A DNA stretch of 64,000 bases from Verrucomicrobiales bacterium. GTDB lineage: Bacteria; Verrucomicrobiota; Verrucomicrobiia; Verrucomicrobiales; DEV007. The position numbers were made by a program, and so were the translations under genes. The notes under the pieces are model-generated. The model was not told the origin of the DNA. It worked only from the letters and a program-made list of their open reading frames with translations, and ran no database searches. The DNA is taken from assembly GCA_029213005.1 (NCBI GenBank), contig JARGPI010000006.1, forward strand, positions 186,001-250,000. The letters are read 5' to 3'. Below, in pieces: positions 18,385 to 27,180 of the stretch (positions within the stretch are counted from its first letter, which is position 1; each line of letters begins with the position of its first letter).

Positions 18385-20250
18385 TTATTCGATATCCTTG
18401 ATCACTTTGGGTAGCAGACTCCCCACATACCCACTGACCCGCTCGGTTTTCACCTTTTGACTTCGAGGCAGTGCTTTGATTTCGTCCAGTTTGGACGCCG
18501 CTTTTTCGTCCATATAATCGATCGCGTTGGTAGCCAGAATTGCATCAAATACATTGGATTCATTTTGGTTAGCGAATTTAAGAAGGACCTCCAGAGCTTT
18601 GCCCCGATCGCTTTCCGGACCGAAGCGGCCCAGCGCTTCAGCGGCAATGACCGCCACGCTGGATGATTCATCGCCAAGAGCAGATCGTAGCTTTTCCAAT
18701 CCGGCCTCGACTCCGGCTTCCTTATGAATCAGCAATCCCTGCGCCCCCCAATAGCGGACCCCACTGTCTGCTGAGTCAAAGAGGTCTACGATCGCAGGAA
18801 TATCTTCGGCCTTCCGACTCGATGCCAAATCAGCAGCGGCAAAAACGGAATCAAAATCATACTTTTCGGGATCGTGCCCCATTTCGTAAGGAGTGCCCCC
18901 TTCGGACCGGGCGTGAATCTCAGCCTCAGAGAGAAAGCCCACATCGCGAATTTTCTTTTCCCAGTCGCGGTGAGCTTTACGCATTCTCTCAAGCACGGCA
19001 GTGTGATCAGCTGAATCCACCAGATTATTCACTTCATCAGGATCGGACTCCAAGTCGTAGAGCTCTTCGGCTGGTTTTTCGCGCCAGAAATGAGACTGCG
19101 CCTCGTTAAGTTTTCCAGCTTGAAACATATCATGCCAAACTTGGGTTGTCGGAGTCTGAAACAGGTATTGGATATACTGCCCGTAAATCCGGTGCGGCAT
19201 ATACTGTCGCAGGTAAACATACCGCTGATCCATCACAGTACGAACCAGGTCGACTCTCTCATCCATCCGCCCGCGGAACCCGTAGCTGAAATCCTGAGGA
19301 GCAGTTTCAAATTTTCCGGCGAAAGCATGCCCCTGCATCCACTCCTTCGGCTCAATGCCGCAGATGCTCAACATCGTGGGAGCAAAATCGATAAATCCCA
19401 CCAGTCTGTCACTGGTTCCCCCGGTTGAGTAATCTTTCGGAGCGAGGTGCGCCCACTTTTCCGGGAAATGAACGATCAACGGAACGTTAAGTCCCGAATT
19501 GTAAGGCCAACGCTTGTTCCGGGGCATTCCGGAACCGTGATCTCCCCAATAGAAAATGATCGTATCTTCCGCAAGACCGTCTTTCTCCAGATCCCGAAGA
19601 GCGGCGCCGCACTCCTGATCCATCATTGTGATCCGGTCGTAGTACTGTGCCCAGTCTTTTCGCACCTCCGGCGTATCCGGATGGTATGCCGGGATCCGGG
19701 CTTTCGCGGGATCATGAATCACATTTTCCTCTTCAATACTGTTCCGGATTTTGGATTCGTGGGAGACCGTGAAATTATAGACCGCGAAAAACGGCTGCCC
19801 TTCATCCCGGGCCTGCCAGGTTCTCTTAAACTTTTTCCGGTCGATATTCTTCCAGGTTCCGGCAGGCTCATTGACATTGTAGTCTTTCTTTCCCGGATTG
19901 GTGCAGTGATACCCTGCATCGGCCAGATACTCCGGGAACAACTTGAACTCGTCCGGCAAATTCACGTAGGAACGCATATTCTCCGCGCCGGATGAAGGCG
20001 GATAGATCCCCGAAATCACAGTGGTTCGGGCAGGAGCGCAGACCGGAGCCGTTGAGCTGGCCCGCGTGTAGCGCAGCCCGCGTTTTGCCAGTGCGTCGAG
20101 GTGAGGTGTCACCGCATAATCGTCTCCATAACACCCCAGATGGGGACCGTTATCCTCCGACGAGATCCACAGGATATTAGGTCGGTCCGCAGCAAAAGCG
20201 GGAACGCACATCAATAAAACGCTAAAGAAGAAAAAGAGTCTCGATTTCAT
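18385..20250 (-). CDS. secreted sulfatase with C-terminal HEAT-like repeats
   Basis: 621 residues from the ATG at 20250, which gives the signal peptide MKSRLFFFFSVLLMCVPAFA; the frame is open 15 codons further upstream. The sulfatase fold starts with RPNILWISSEDNGPHLGCYG. The formylglycine site is C71 in VCAPARTT (CxPxR), followed by the HPDTPEVRKDWAQYYD block and the metal-site YWGDHGSG. Residues after about 480 form HEAT-like repeats (GVRYWGAQGLL, SSVAVIAAEALGRFG). Cysteine maturation would need a formylglycine-generating enzyme; the FGE-like protein at 39025 is in this window. Likely acts on sulfated polysaccharides in the periplasm. Confidence 0.92.
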   Translation of the reverse strand: MKSRLFFFFSVLLMCVPAFAADRPNILWISSEDNGPHLGCYGDDYAVTPHLDALAKRGLRYTRASSTAPVCAPARTTVISGIYPPSSGAENMRSYVNLPDEFKLFPEYLADAGYHCTNPGKKDYNVNEPAGTWKNIDRKKFKRTWQARDEGQPFFAVYNFTVSHESKIRNSIEEENVIHDPAKARIPAYHPDTPEVRKDWAQYYDRITMMDQECGAALRDLEKDGLAEDTIIFYWGDHGSGMPRNKRWPYNSGLNVPLIVHFPEKWAHLAPKDYSTGGTSDRLVGFIDFAPTMLSICGIEPKEWMQGHAFAGKFETAPQDFSYGFRGRMDERVDLVRTVMDQRYVYLRQYMPHRIYGQYIQYLFQTPTTQVWHDMFQAGKLNEAQSHFWREKPAEELYDLESDPDEVNNLVDSADHTAVLERMRKAHRDWEKKIRDVGFLSEAEIHARSEGGTPYEMGHDPEKYDFDSVFAAADLASSRKAEDIPAIVDLFDSADSGVRYWGAQGLLIHKEAGVEAGLEKLRSALGDESSSVAVIAAEALGRFGPESDRGKALEVLLKFANQNESNVFDAILATNAIDYMDEKAASKLDEIKALPRSQKVKTERVSGYVGSLLPKVIKDIE

Positions 20251-20718
20251 AAATGGAATGACCGCCAGACTATCGGGAAACAAAAATCCGGTCAAGCCGC
20301 GTAATCTCCGGTTTTCAATGCCGCAACTGTCGGTTTCGAAAGGGAATCCATACCCTTGGAAACTTCTGAGCCCGGGTCGAGAAGTCTAAATATCTGCGGA
20401 CTGAAGTTCCGCCTTCTTGATTGATAAACGGATTCCTGTGGCTACGGGAAATCACAGCAAATTACTACATGAACGAGACCCAAAGCATGCCCGTGATCCA
20501 GTTTCTCTACTTCAGAACGCCACTACCGGTCTCCCGCGGGAGCAATTTAATTATATAGAAAGATCTCAAAATCAATCACTTATAAATCGACACACCTCTT
20601 AACAATTAAGATTAATCGCACTTTTGAAAGGCTAATGTTATAAATACCGTAATTTCGGTTGCTGGTTATGGAATTTATGGATAATTTATAAGCGAGTATA
20701 ATTTTAACAGCCGATTCG
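20251..20718. other. intergenic region without a gene
   Basis: No convincing coding frame. It holds a small hairpin GCGGA-CTGAAG-TTCCGC at about 20397-20412, of the same CCGGACTGAAGTCCGG-like type seen at 53.5-53.9 kb. The last 180 bases are AT-rich, with TATAAT at 20697-20702, a likely -10 for the 20719 gene. Confidence 0.6.
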
Positions 20719-21735
20719 ATGTATCTAGTAGTGGAAAAAAACGATGGTGATACCCTGGTAAACAAACTGGGAAACGGGTTTTGCTATAGCACCAGCCCCG
20801 GTGAAAAATTATCTCTCGTCGATAACTCCGGAGCTGTGGCTAATCTTCCGATGAACCGGGATGGTGACAATCTCGTCGTTACTTTGAACCCGGGTCATGA
20901 GGCCGTTATCGAGAAGTTTTTCTGTAGTTCAGCTAGTGAAAGTCGTTTTGGAACCGCTCCCGGAAATCCAATTACCGAGAACATCCCGGTCAGTCTGAAT
21001 TCAACTCTCGTCGGCGAAGAGGAACCCGACTACAACGCTCCGGCTTCACTACCCGACTCTTCATTCACGCTGATGAAAAATCAGTCTTCTGTATCCACAA
21101 TCAGCTTTGATCCCTACATCAACGATCCCGTGGCGCAGGTAGCGAATTCGGGGCAAGGCAGTTCCTCAGCGGGAGCAACTTCGGCCTCTAATTTTGCCGG
21201 TACCACAGCGGTGCCCAGTAGCATTTACCTCACTAACATTGTCAACAATCTCGAAAACATCGTCAACGAGATCGGAAACGGTCTTAATGACCTCGAAAAC
21301 CCAACCGACGGCCTCGGGGAAATTGTAGACGGATTAGGCGACATCGTCGAGGAAATCGGAGATACCGTTGGCGATCTCGTTGATACCGTCGACGACACCG
21401 TTGGTGATGTCATTGATACCGTCGACGACACGGTTGGCGATCTCGTTGATACCGTCGACGACACAATTGGCGATGTCGTTGATACCGTCGATGACACGGT
21501 TGGCGATCTCGTTGATACCGCTGATGACACGGTTGGCGATCTCGTTGATACCGTCGACGACACGGCAGGCGATCTCGTTGATACCATCGGTGACACGTTC
21601 GGTGGACTCGGTGACACTCTAACTGGCAGCGCCATTTTGTCGATACGGGCACGTAACTGCCGGATCGCCCTTCAGGTAATCAGCGAGGCAACTGCCCCAA
21701 TCGATGGATTCCAGGGTAGACAGGTTTTAAATTAA
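20719..21735 (+). CDS. surface protein with 11-residue repeats, possible BapA-prefix N-terminus
   Basis: 338 residues with no classical signal peptide. Residues about 45-75 (MNRDGDNLVVTLNPGHEAVI then EKFF) resemble the BapA-prefix region at the start of type I secreted RTX adhesins (GDxLVITLxDGxxIxIxxFF). A Ser/Asn-rich linker follows. Then comes an array of the 11-mer DTVDDTVGDLV, seven copies, at about residues 212-300. The C-terminus is short and unremarkable (LSIRARNCRIALQV). Either a small acidic surface protein or the 5' remnant of a long adhesin; no secretion genes are visible nearby. Confidence 0.6.
   Translation: MYLVVEKNDGDTLVNKLGNGFCYSTSPGEKLSLVDNSGAVANLPMNRDGDNLVVTLNPGHEAVIEKFFCSSASESRFGTAPGNPITENIPVSLNSTLVGEEEPDYNAPASLPDSSFTLMKNQSSVSTISFDPYINDPVAQVANSGQGSSSAGATSASNFAGTTAVPSSIYLTNIVNNLENIVNEIGNGLNDLENPTDGLGEIVDGLGDIVEEIGDTVGDLVDTVDDTVGDVIDTVDDTVGDLVDTVDDTIGDVVDTVDDTVGDLVDTADDTVGDLVDTVDDTAGDLVDTIGDTFGGLGDTLTGSAILSIRARNCRIALQVISEATAPIDGFQGRQVLN
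21353..21620 (+). repeat. 33-bp coding tandem repeat
   Basis: About seven copies of a 33-bp unit with core GATACCGTCGACGACACGG, encoding the hendecad DTVDDTVGDLV with variants DVI, DVV, TADD, TAGD and TIGD. Units are so similar at DNA level that copy number probably changes by slippage or recombination. Confidence 0.9.
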
Positions 21736-21757
21736 AACTTTCTTTCAAAACTTGCTT

Positions 21758-21773
21758 GACCGACTGGTCGGTC
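21758..21773. promoter_or_regulatory. TetR-type operator upstream of the regulator
   Basis: GACCGACTGGTCGGTC, palindromic except for its centre, 16 bp upstream of the GTG start of the tetR-like gene. It nearly matches the perfect palindrome at 22389-22402 that precedes the next gene, so both are probably bound by the same regulator. Confidence 0.75.
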
Positions 21774-21789
21774 TGAATAAACTGTCGCT

Positions 21790-22362
21790 GTGAAAACGAA
21801 ATCACACAGCAAACGCGATGAGATTCTGGAGGTAGCTTCCCGGCTGTTCTACGAGCAGGGTTACAACGCCACCGGAATCAAACAGATCATCGAAGAGGCC
21901 GGAGCAGCAAAAGGCACTTTCTACTCCCATTTCAAGTCGAAGGAAGAACTCGGCCTCGCCTGGTTGAAGGCTCGCCATATCACCTGGAATCAGTGGCTGA
22001 ACGATGCCATTGATCAGAAAGATTCCGCCGGTGAAAAACTACTGGGGATTTTTGATTTCCTCGGCGACTGGATGCAAGACTGCGACTACCGCGGCTGCGC
22101 ATTCCTCAATACCCTCTGCGAATTACCTAATAGCGGCGCCCCCCTCCGGAAAGAGATCTCCAGTCACAAATCGGAACTCCATAAGCTCTTTCAAATTCTG
22201 GTAGGTGAACATCACCGGCAGTTGACCAAAAAACAAACCGATGCCATCGGCACAGTCCTGTTCCTGCTTTTTGAAGGAACCCTCGTCGAACTGCAAAACT
22301 TCCGCGAACCATGGCCGCTCGTAGAAGCCCGCAAACAGGCTGAATCCATGCTCAAAACGTAA
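21790..22362 (+). CDS. TetR/AcrR family transcriptional regulator
   Basis: 190 residues from GTG 21790. The N-terminal helix-turn-helix is clear: RDEILEVASRLFYEQGYNAT followed by IKQIIEEAGAAKGTFYSHF. The ligand domain contains a Cys pair region (DCDYRGCAFLNTL), seen in the TetR_C-type regulators near YwnA/AcrR-like groups. Matching palindromes lie upstream of this gene and upstream of the following operon, so it very likely represses itself and the four genes 22438-24643. The inducer is unknown. Confidence 0.9.
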   Translation: MKTKSHSKRDEILEVASRLFYEQGYNATGIKQIIEEAGAAKGTFYSHFKSKEELGLAWLKARHITWNQWLNDAIDQKDSAGEKLLGIFDFLGDWMQDCDYRGCAFLNTLCELPNSGAPLRKEISSHKSELHKLFQILVGEHHRQLTKKQTDAIGTVLFLLFEGTLVELQNFREPWPLVEARKQAESMLKT

Positions 22363-22388
22363 TTCCATTTTTTTTTACCACACAAACG

Positions 22389-22402
22389 ACCGACCGGTCG
22401 GT
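22389..22402. promoter_or_regulatory. TetR-type operator before the downstream operon
   Basis: ACCGACCGGTCGGT, a perfect 14-bp palindrome, 36 bp upstream of the start of the 22438 gene. Same half-site (ACCGAC) as 21758-21773. Confidence 0.78.
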
Positions 22403-22437
22403 TTAGATAGACCAACAACACAACAACAATAAACAAA

Positions 22438-22995
22438 ATGAACAGAATAAAAAACATCGAAATCGAAAATGCTCCGCAACCCGTTGCAGAACTCTACCAG
22501 GCGGTGGAGAACAAACTCGGGCTGGTTCCCAATATGGTGAAAGCGCTCGGCAACAGCCCCGCAGCACTCCAGGGTTACCTCGGTCTGAGCGGCGCCGTGG
22601 CGAACGGCAAACTCGCCACTCGCACCCGGGAAAAGATCGCACTCCTCGTAGCAGAGCGTAACGGCTGCGACTACTGCCTCAGTGCCCACTCGGCAATCGC
22701 CGGCTCGCTGAAGGTGCCGCAGGAGGAAATCGAGTCCGCTCGCGAGGGACGGGCGCAGGACACAAAAGAGCAGGCGATCCTGAGTCTTGCCGGGGACCTT
22801 CTCGACTACCGGGGCGAAGTGCCGGAAAACCGCTTCGCCGGGTTGCGGGAAGCAGGGGTGACCGATGAGGAAGCTACCGAAGTCGTGACCAATGTCGCAC
22901 TCAACCTGCTCACCAACTACTTCAATCGCTTCGCCCGAACCGACATCGACTTCCCGGTGGTAAGGGCAAACGAAAACGTAATCGCTGCAGCCTGA
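22438..22995 (+). CDS. carboxymuconolactone decarboxylase / AhpD-like protein
   Basis: 185 residues. The AhpD-like redox motif is intact: ERNGCDYCLSAHSAIA (CxxC with following His), in the all-helical CMD fold. Proteins of this subgroup are thiol-dependent peroxidase-like enzymes or detoxifiers. It is the first gene behind the second TetR operator and is followed by a 13-bp stem hairpin, so the downstream genes may be transcribed at a lower level. The TetR-CMD-DUF1348-PPOX combination suggests a response to a reactive or xenobiotic compound; this is inference. Confidence 0.88.
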   Translation: MNRIKNIEIENAPQPVAELYQAVENKLGLVPNMVKALGNSPAALQGYLGLSGAVANGKLATRTREKIALLVAERNGCDYCLSAHSAIAGSLKVPQEEIESAREGRAQDTKEQAILSLAGDLLDYRGEVPENRFAGLREAGVTDEEATEVVTNVALNLLTNYFNRFARTDIDFPVVRANENVIAAA

Positions 22996-23006
22996 TGTAA
23001 CCCGCA

Positions 23007-23039
23007 AAATCCGGCGGGGTCAGATTCCCCGCCGGATTT
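23007..23039 (+). terminator. strong hairpin between operon genes (possible attenuator)
   Basis: Perfect 13-bp stem AAATCCGGCGGGG / CCCCGCCGGATTT with a 7-base loop, followed by only TTTC. It lacks a long T run, so partial termination or 3'-end protection is more likely than full termination. Confidence 0.55.
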
Positions 23040-23057
23040 CACTACCTGGTTTATGAC

Positions 23058-23480
23058 ATGACAAACACAGCAATCGAAAGACCGCCCCTGCCTGCTTTTA
23101 CCGAAGAAACCGCGCGGCAAAAAGTGCAGTTGGCGGAAGATGCCTGGAACTCCAAAGATCCCGAAAAGGTCGCCCTTGCCTACACGGAAAATTCCGAGTG
23201 GCGAAATCGCTCGGAGTTTATTCAGGGCCGTGCCGAAATTGTCGAATTCCTTCGGCGCAAATGGGTTCGGGAACTGGACTACAAACTACAGAAAACCCTC
23301 TGGACTTACCGCGACAATCGAATCGCAGTGCGTTTCGAGTATGAATGGCGGGACGACGCCGGGAACTGGTATCGCTCCCACGGCAATGAGAACTGGGAGT
23401 TCGACGAACACGGACTCATGCGGGCCCGATTTGCCTCCATCAACGATCAACCGATCCGCTTTGAAGATCGGCGTCTGTAA
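23058..23480 (+). CDS. DUF1348 family (NTF2-like) protein
   Basis: 140 residues, the full length of DUF1348. Characteristic segments are the [20 protein letters not shown] block, [14 protein letters not shown] and [19 protein letters not shown]; the family has a cone-shaped NTF2 fold. It is commonly found beside TetR regulators and redox enzymes. Enzymatic activity is not established for the family. Start ATG 23058 follows the hairpin at 23007-23039. Confidence 0.88.
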   Translation: MTNTAIERPPLPAFTEETARQKVQLAEDAWNSKDPEKVALAYTENSEWRNRSEFIQGRAEIVEFLRRKWVRELDYKLQKTLWTYRDNRIAVRFEYEWRDDAGNWYRSHGNENWEFDEHGLMRARFASINDQPIRFEDRRL

Positions 23481-23533
23481 TTTCACTACAACAACCAAAA
23501 AGAAAACCAACCAATACAACAACACCAATCAGA

Positions 23534-23986
23534 ATGAATACGACACATAAGAAAATCAACTGGTTCAAATCCATCATCGCCGGCATCGTCGGGACAATCC
23601 TCTTCGATCTTGTCGGCCTGATCATGACCGGCACCTGGTGGGATATTCCCGGCGTGCTGTCAACAGCAATCGGAGTCCCCTTTCCCGTAGCGCTGCTCAT
23701 GCACTACGGAAATGGAGTCGCCCTCGCCGTCATCTACGCAGCCCTGCATCCGTCACTGGTAGGTCCCGGCTGGTTCAAGGCACTTGCCTTCACCACACTG
23801 GAAACCGTCATGCTCGTCTGGTTTCTGCTCTTTCCCCTGCTCGGTTTGGGCATCGGGGGATTCGAAGGCGGACTGATCTATCCGTTTCTTTCAATGCTCC
23901 GGCACTGGGTATTTGCGATTCCGCTGGCCTACTCCTGCCGGGCGGAACTGGAAACCGACAGTGCCCCGGTAGGCGCACCTGCCTGA
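23534..23986 (+). CDS. four-helix membrane protein
   Basis: 150 residues with four hydrophobic segments (FKSIIAGIVGTILFDLVGLI, a GVPFPVALLMHYGNGVALAV segment, LETVMLVWFLLFPLLGLGIG and the LRHWVFAIPLAYSC region). It resembles small integral membrane proteins of the YagU/DUF6789 type, but this is tentative. Third gene of the TetR-controlled run, separated from the next by a 24011-24044 hairpin. Confidence 0.75.
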   Translation: MNTTHKKINWFKSIIAGIVGTILFDLVGLIMTGTWWDIPGVLSTAIGVPFPVALLMHYGNGVALAVIYAALHPSLVGPGWFKALAFTTLETVMLVWFLLFPLLGLGIGGFEGGLIYPFLSMLRHWVFAIPLAYSCRAELETDSAPVGAPA

Positions 23987-24010
23987 GAATCGAGAAATTA
24001 ACCAACTTAA

Positions 24011-24044
24011 TCCGCGGGAGTTCGTTCATCCGGACTCTCGCGGA
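24011..24044 (+). terminator. hairpin between operon genes
   Basis: Stem TCCGCGGGAGT / ACTCTCGCGGA (one G-T pair) with a 12-base loop and no T run. Similar in position and form to the hairpin at 23007-23039. Confidence 0.45.
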
Positions 24045-24061
24045 ATAACTTCGCAAACCTT

Positions 24062-24643
24062 ATGAACAAAAATTTCGCAACCTATACCTTTACCGACAGC
24101 GTCAAGGCAGCTCAGGAACACTATGGTTCCCGCAAGAACTACGATGGATCAGAAGACGATCCGGATCGATTCATCCTCACCCCGAGAGAAGCCGCAATCA
24201 TCACCTCCCGCGACAGTTTCTATCTATCAACGGTCGGAGAAAATGGTTGGCCCTATCTACAACACCGGGGAGGCCCAAAAGGATTTCTACGCATCATCAA
24301 CGAGCGGACAATAGGATTTGCTGACTACAAAGGAAACCGGCAGTTTATCAGCACCGGCAATCTCAATTCACACAGTAAAGCCTTGCTGTTTCTGATGGAT
24401 TACCCGACCCGGCAGCGGGTAAAGATCTGGGCTCACGGAAAAGTAATCGATGTAGCAGACGATCCCAAACTGGCAAAAACCCTGGTCCCGCAAGGCTACG
24501 AAAACAAAGCCGAGCGACTCTTCATTTTTGAAATTCAGGCCTACGACTGGAACTGCCCTCAACACATCACACCCCGATACACCGAAGAGGAATTTGAGGC
24601 ATTGAGAAAGCAGCAAACCGTTCAGCCCAAACAGCCGATATAA
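24062..24643 (+). CDS. pyridoxamine 5'-phosphate oxidase family flavoprotein
   Basis: 193 residues. FMN-binding split-barrel features are visible: FYLSTVGENGWPYLQHRGG, FADYKGNRQFISTGNL and LLFLMDYPTRQRVKIWAHG. These place it in the pyridoxamine phosphate oxidase-like superfamily, in the branch usually annotated as general flavoprotein oxidoreductase rather than true PdxH. Last gene of the TetR operon; likely reduces or oxidises a small molecule together with the CMD protein. Confidence 0.88.
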   Translation: MNKNFATYTFTDSVKAAQEHYGSRKNYDGSEDDPDRFILTPREAAIITSRDSFYLSTVGENGWPYLQHRGGPKGFLRIINERTIGFADYKGNRQFISTGNLNSHSKALLFLMDYPTRQRVKIWAHGKVIDVADDPKLAKTLVPQGYENKAERLFIFEIQAYDWNCPQHITPRYTEEEFEALRKQQTVQPKQPI

Positions 24644-24696
24644 TAAACGCAAAATCCAACCCATCAAAAAGCCGGGAATAGGATTCCGGTAATCGA

Positions 24697-24755
24697 CTCC
24701 CACGATTGCCTCCCACGATTGCCTCCCACGATTGCCTCCCACGATTGCCTCCCAC
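24697..24755. repeat. 13-bp tandem repeat CTCCCACGATTGC
   Basis: Four exact copies of CTCCCACGATTGC (24697-24748) plus a 7-base partial. Lies in the otherwise empty stretch 24644-24990 between the TetR operon and the transposase remnant. Confidence 0.95.
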
Positions 24756-24991
24756 ATGTGTCTTAAACTCATCTCATCGGAGGTTTGTGACACTTTGATT
24801 TCCGGAACGAGTTCATGACACAATGCTAAAGCAGTCTTTGTGAATTTTTTTTCAGAAACTGGGAATTCATCATAAAAGAACCTTTTTTGGCACCCTTTAC
24901 AGAAGTGAGAAAAGTCAGGAGTTCAGGAAAGTTACCATGACTTACGGGTCACCCCGACTGCGTAGGTGAACAGTATTGATCAACAAGTTAC

Positions 24992-25015
24992 ATAAGTGTT
25001 CAAATAAACACTTAT
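24992..25015. repeat. hairpin at the likely left end of the IS91-like element
   Basis: Perfect 9-bp stem ATAAGTGTT / AACACTTAT with a 6-base loop, immediately before the first codons that read as transposase. IS91-family ends carry small hairpins, so this may mark a terminus, but the exact ends could not be fixed. Confidence 0.4.
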
Positions 25016-26534
25016 CCCTTCCATTTATCGACCACGCCGTCCCCGCAGCTCGCCGCTTTGGCAGATCATCCACCACGGGTGGGATGATTTTCAGACTCAA
25101 TACGAAGCTTCTTACCGGAAAGCTCACGGACCTCTCAGATCCGACGCAATTGAAGTCGTGGAGAAATTCTATCGCTGCGGCGATCTGGCTCAGGGATTCA
25201 CCCGGCTTCACTGCAAAGACTGTGGTCACGAAAAGTTATTGGCGTTCACCTGCAAAACTCGTGGTTACTGCCCATCATGCCATCAGCGTCGCTCGCTTGA
25301 AACCGCTGATTGGATCGCCAAAGACATCACCTTCAATGTTCCCCACCGAATGTACGTCTTCACCATTCCCAGAGTCCTTCGAGCGATCTTCCGCAAACGC
25401 CGCAAACTTCTGACCCATCTCTTCCTGCAATCCATCGAAGCCCTGAAACTCTGGATGCAAAGCAGCCTCGGGCTACCTCATGGACAAATCGCTGCTATCG
25501 CCGTCGTCCACACTTTTGGCGACTATCTCGGATTCCATCCCCACATGCACATCCTGGCAGTCAACGGTCTGATCGACACGCAAAACCGCTTTCACCCTTT
25601 GGATGAAAACGAAAGCTTAACCCCTCTCAAAGAGATCTTTCGAAATCTGTTCATCAAAACCCTTGTCGATGAAAAACTCCTGTCTCAAAAGAAAGCCGAT
25701 CAACTCCTCTCCTGGAAAACCAGTGGATTCACCCTCGATGCAGGCGATGCCGCAACACTGCCATTTGACCGCAAAGCCCGTCGTCAATTTGCTGAATACA
25801 TGCTTCGCGCTCCATTCTCCATCGAAAAAATCCATTGGAATGAAAAGACCAACCGAGTCATCTATCGATCCAAACGGTCGTGACACACCAAACAGAATTT
25901 CCAGGTTTTCACAGCCGCCGACTTCATTGCCGCCACCGTGGAACATATCCCTTTGAAAGGTCAGCAGACCATCCGCTACTACGGTCGCTACCCAAACAAA
26001 CGCCGGGGTTGGGATGCGAAAAATCGGATTCACTCCCCTCAATCAACCACCATCAATGTCTCTGCTGGCAAACACGATTCACCATCCTCAGACCATACCT
26101 TATTCATCCTTCCCGAACCAACACCCAAAAAGAAACATACTGAGAAACCCGATTGGAAATCCCTGATCAAACGAATTTGGGGAGGCGATCCCACCACCTG
26201 CCCGTGTTGCCGGGCGCGGATGAAAAACGTTGGAACCATAACCAAAAAAGCAGAAATCGAGTTCTTTCTCAAGCTCTGGGGGATGTGGGAAGGCATCATC
26301 TCGCTGCCACCTCCACCCGATCCCCCCTTCGATATCGAGACGATGGAACCCGAAGTACTTCCACTTGGCTGGGAAATTCCGGAACAACACATGCCGCCTC
26401 CTGACGAATGGTGGCATCAGCACGATTCTGAGGCATGGAGAAATCCGGAGTTGCCATTGGATGACGGGAAAATTCTGGTTTTGGACGCTGAACCGCTCCC
26501 CGCAGAGGAGTTCCCGGTATTCTCGATTGGCTGA
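25008..26534 (+). pseudogene. IS91-family transposase, interrupted by one in-frame TGA
   Basis: One frame reads as an IS91-like Y2/HUH transposase from about 25023 to 26534 (some 500 codons). It starts YRPRRPRSSPLWQII, then the zinc-binding domain LHCKDCGHEKLLAFTCKTR and CPSCHQRRSLE, then VFTIPRVLR and the HUH motif FHPHMHILA. A TGA at 25881-25883 splits it, after which the same frame continues with the C-terminal part YYGRYPNKRRGWD and a CPCC cluster. No ATG/GTG start precedes the first recognisable residues (TAA at 25005). The element is probably inactive. A CGA-to-TGA change would explain the stop. Confidence 0.85.
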
Positions 26535-27180
26535 TTGCCGATCGGGTTGGATCAAAAAACGTCTCACCGAAAAGCCTCTGGAAAGAGGTTGCTGGGCTTT
26601 CGTGTCTGGACTCAAGAAAACATGACCGAAAACCGAATTAGAAGTCAGCCAATCTTGACTAATCTTGACTTTTCACTCAAAAATCCATAGAGGTTTAACA
26701 ATGAATGAGGCCAAAATCGAATTTCCCACCCTTCCTTCCCCTGCACCCCAACCAACCCGGGGGCCGCAAGCGGCTTGAATTTTGGCCTTGAAAAACCAAT
26801 TTCCTTTCAATTCAATTCAATTTCAATAATAATACGGTGAGCCCCAATACCAGGCTCTTTCGAGGGTGCTTTGCAAGGTTTGTTCCGATGGGATCTGCAT
26901 GCCAGCTCTTCGCTTCCCTCTTCCCTGCTAAAGCGGGTTGCAGCCGACTTCCGACTTCTTTTTTCACTATTAGCAGGAGTGGCTTGTTATTTTGCGGACG
27001 CCGATTCTGCGATGAATTGAAATGATAAGAGCGTTGAATTCTAGAAAAGAGAATCGAAGCTAAAACGGATCGCGGTAACGGATTCTTAAAAACAACACAC
27101 CTGCATCTTCAGATGGAAGTGAGCGCTATCATTATGATTCCATCCCCCGCAAACCATAAATACTATACTCAATACTCCAA
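26535..27180. other. intergenic stretch around repeat copy A
   Basis: No supported gene. A 62-codon GTG frame at 26837-27025 is open but has no start context or recognisable sequence. Apart from repeat copy A and its TCAAT run, the region before 27181 is AT-rich and probably holds the promoter of the NACHT gene; no clear -35/-10 pair was chosen. Confidence 0.5.
26742..26811 (+). repeat. 70-bp array repeat, copy A
   Basis: Begins TGCACCCCAACCAACCCGGG, contains the hairpin GCCGC-AA-GCGGC, then TTGAATTTTGGCCTTGAAAA, and ends CCAATTTCCTTTCAAT. Followed by extra TCAAT-type slippage units. Copies C, D and E differ from it at none or one position. Confidence 0.95.

Noticed and set aside
26837..27025. 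62-residue GTG frame after repeat A
   Set aside because: No start context, no recognisable domain, composition like non-coding DNA.
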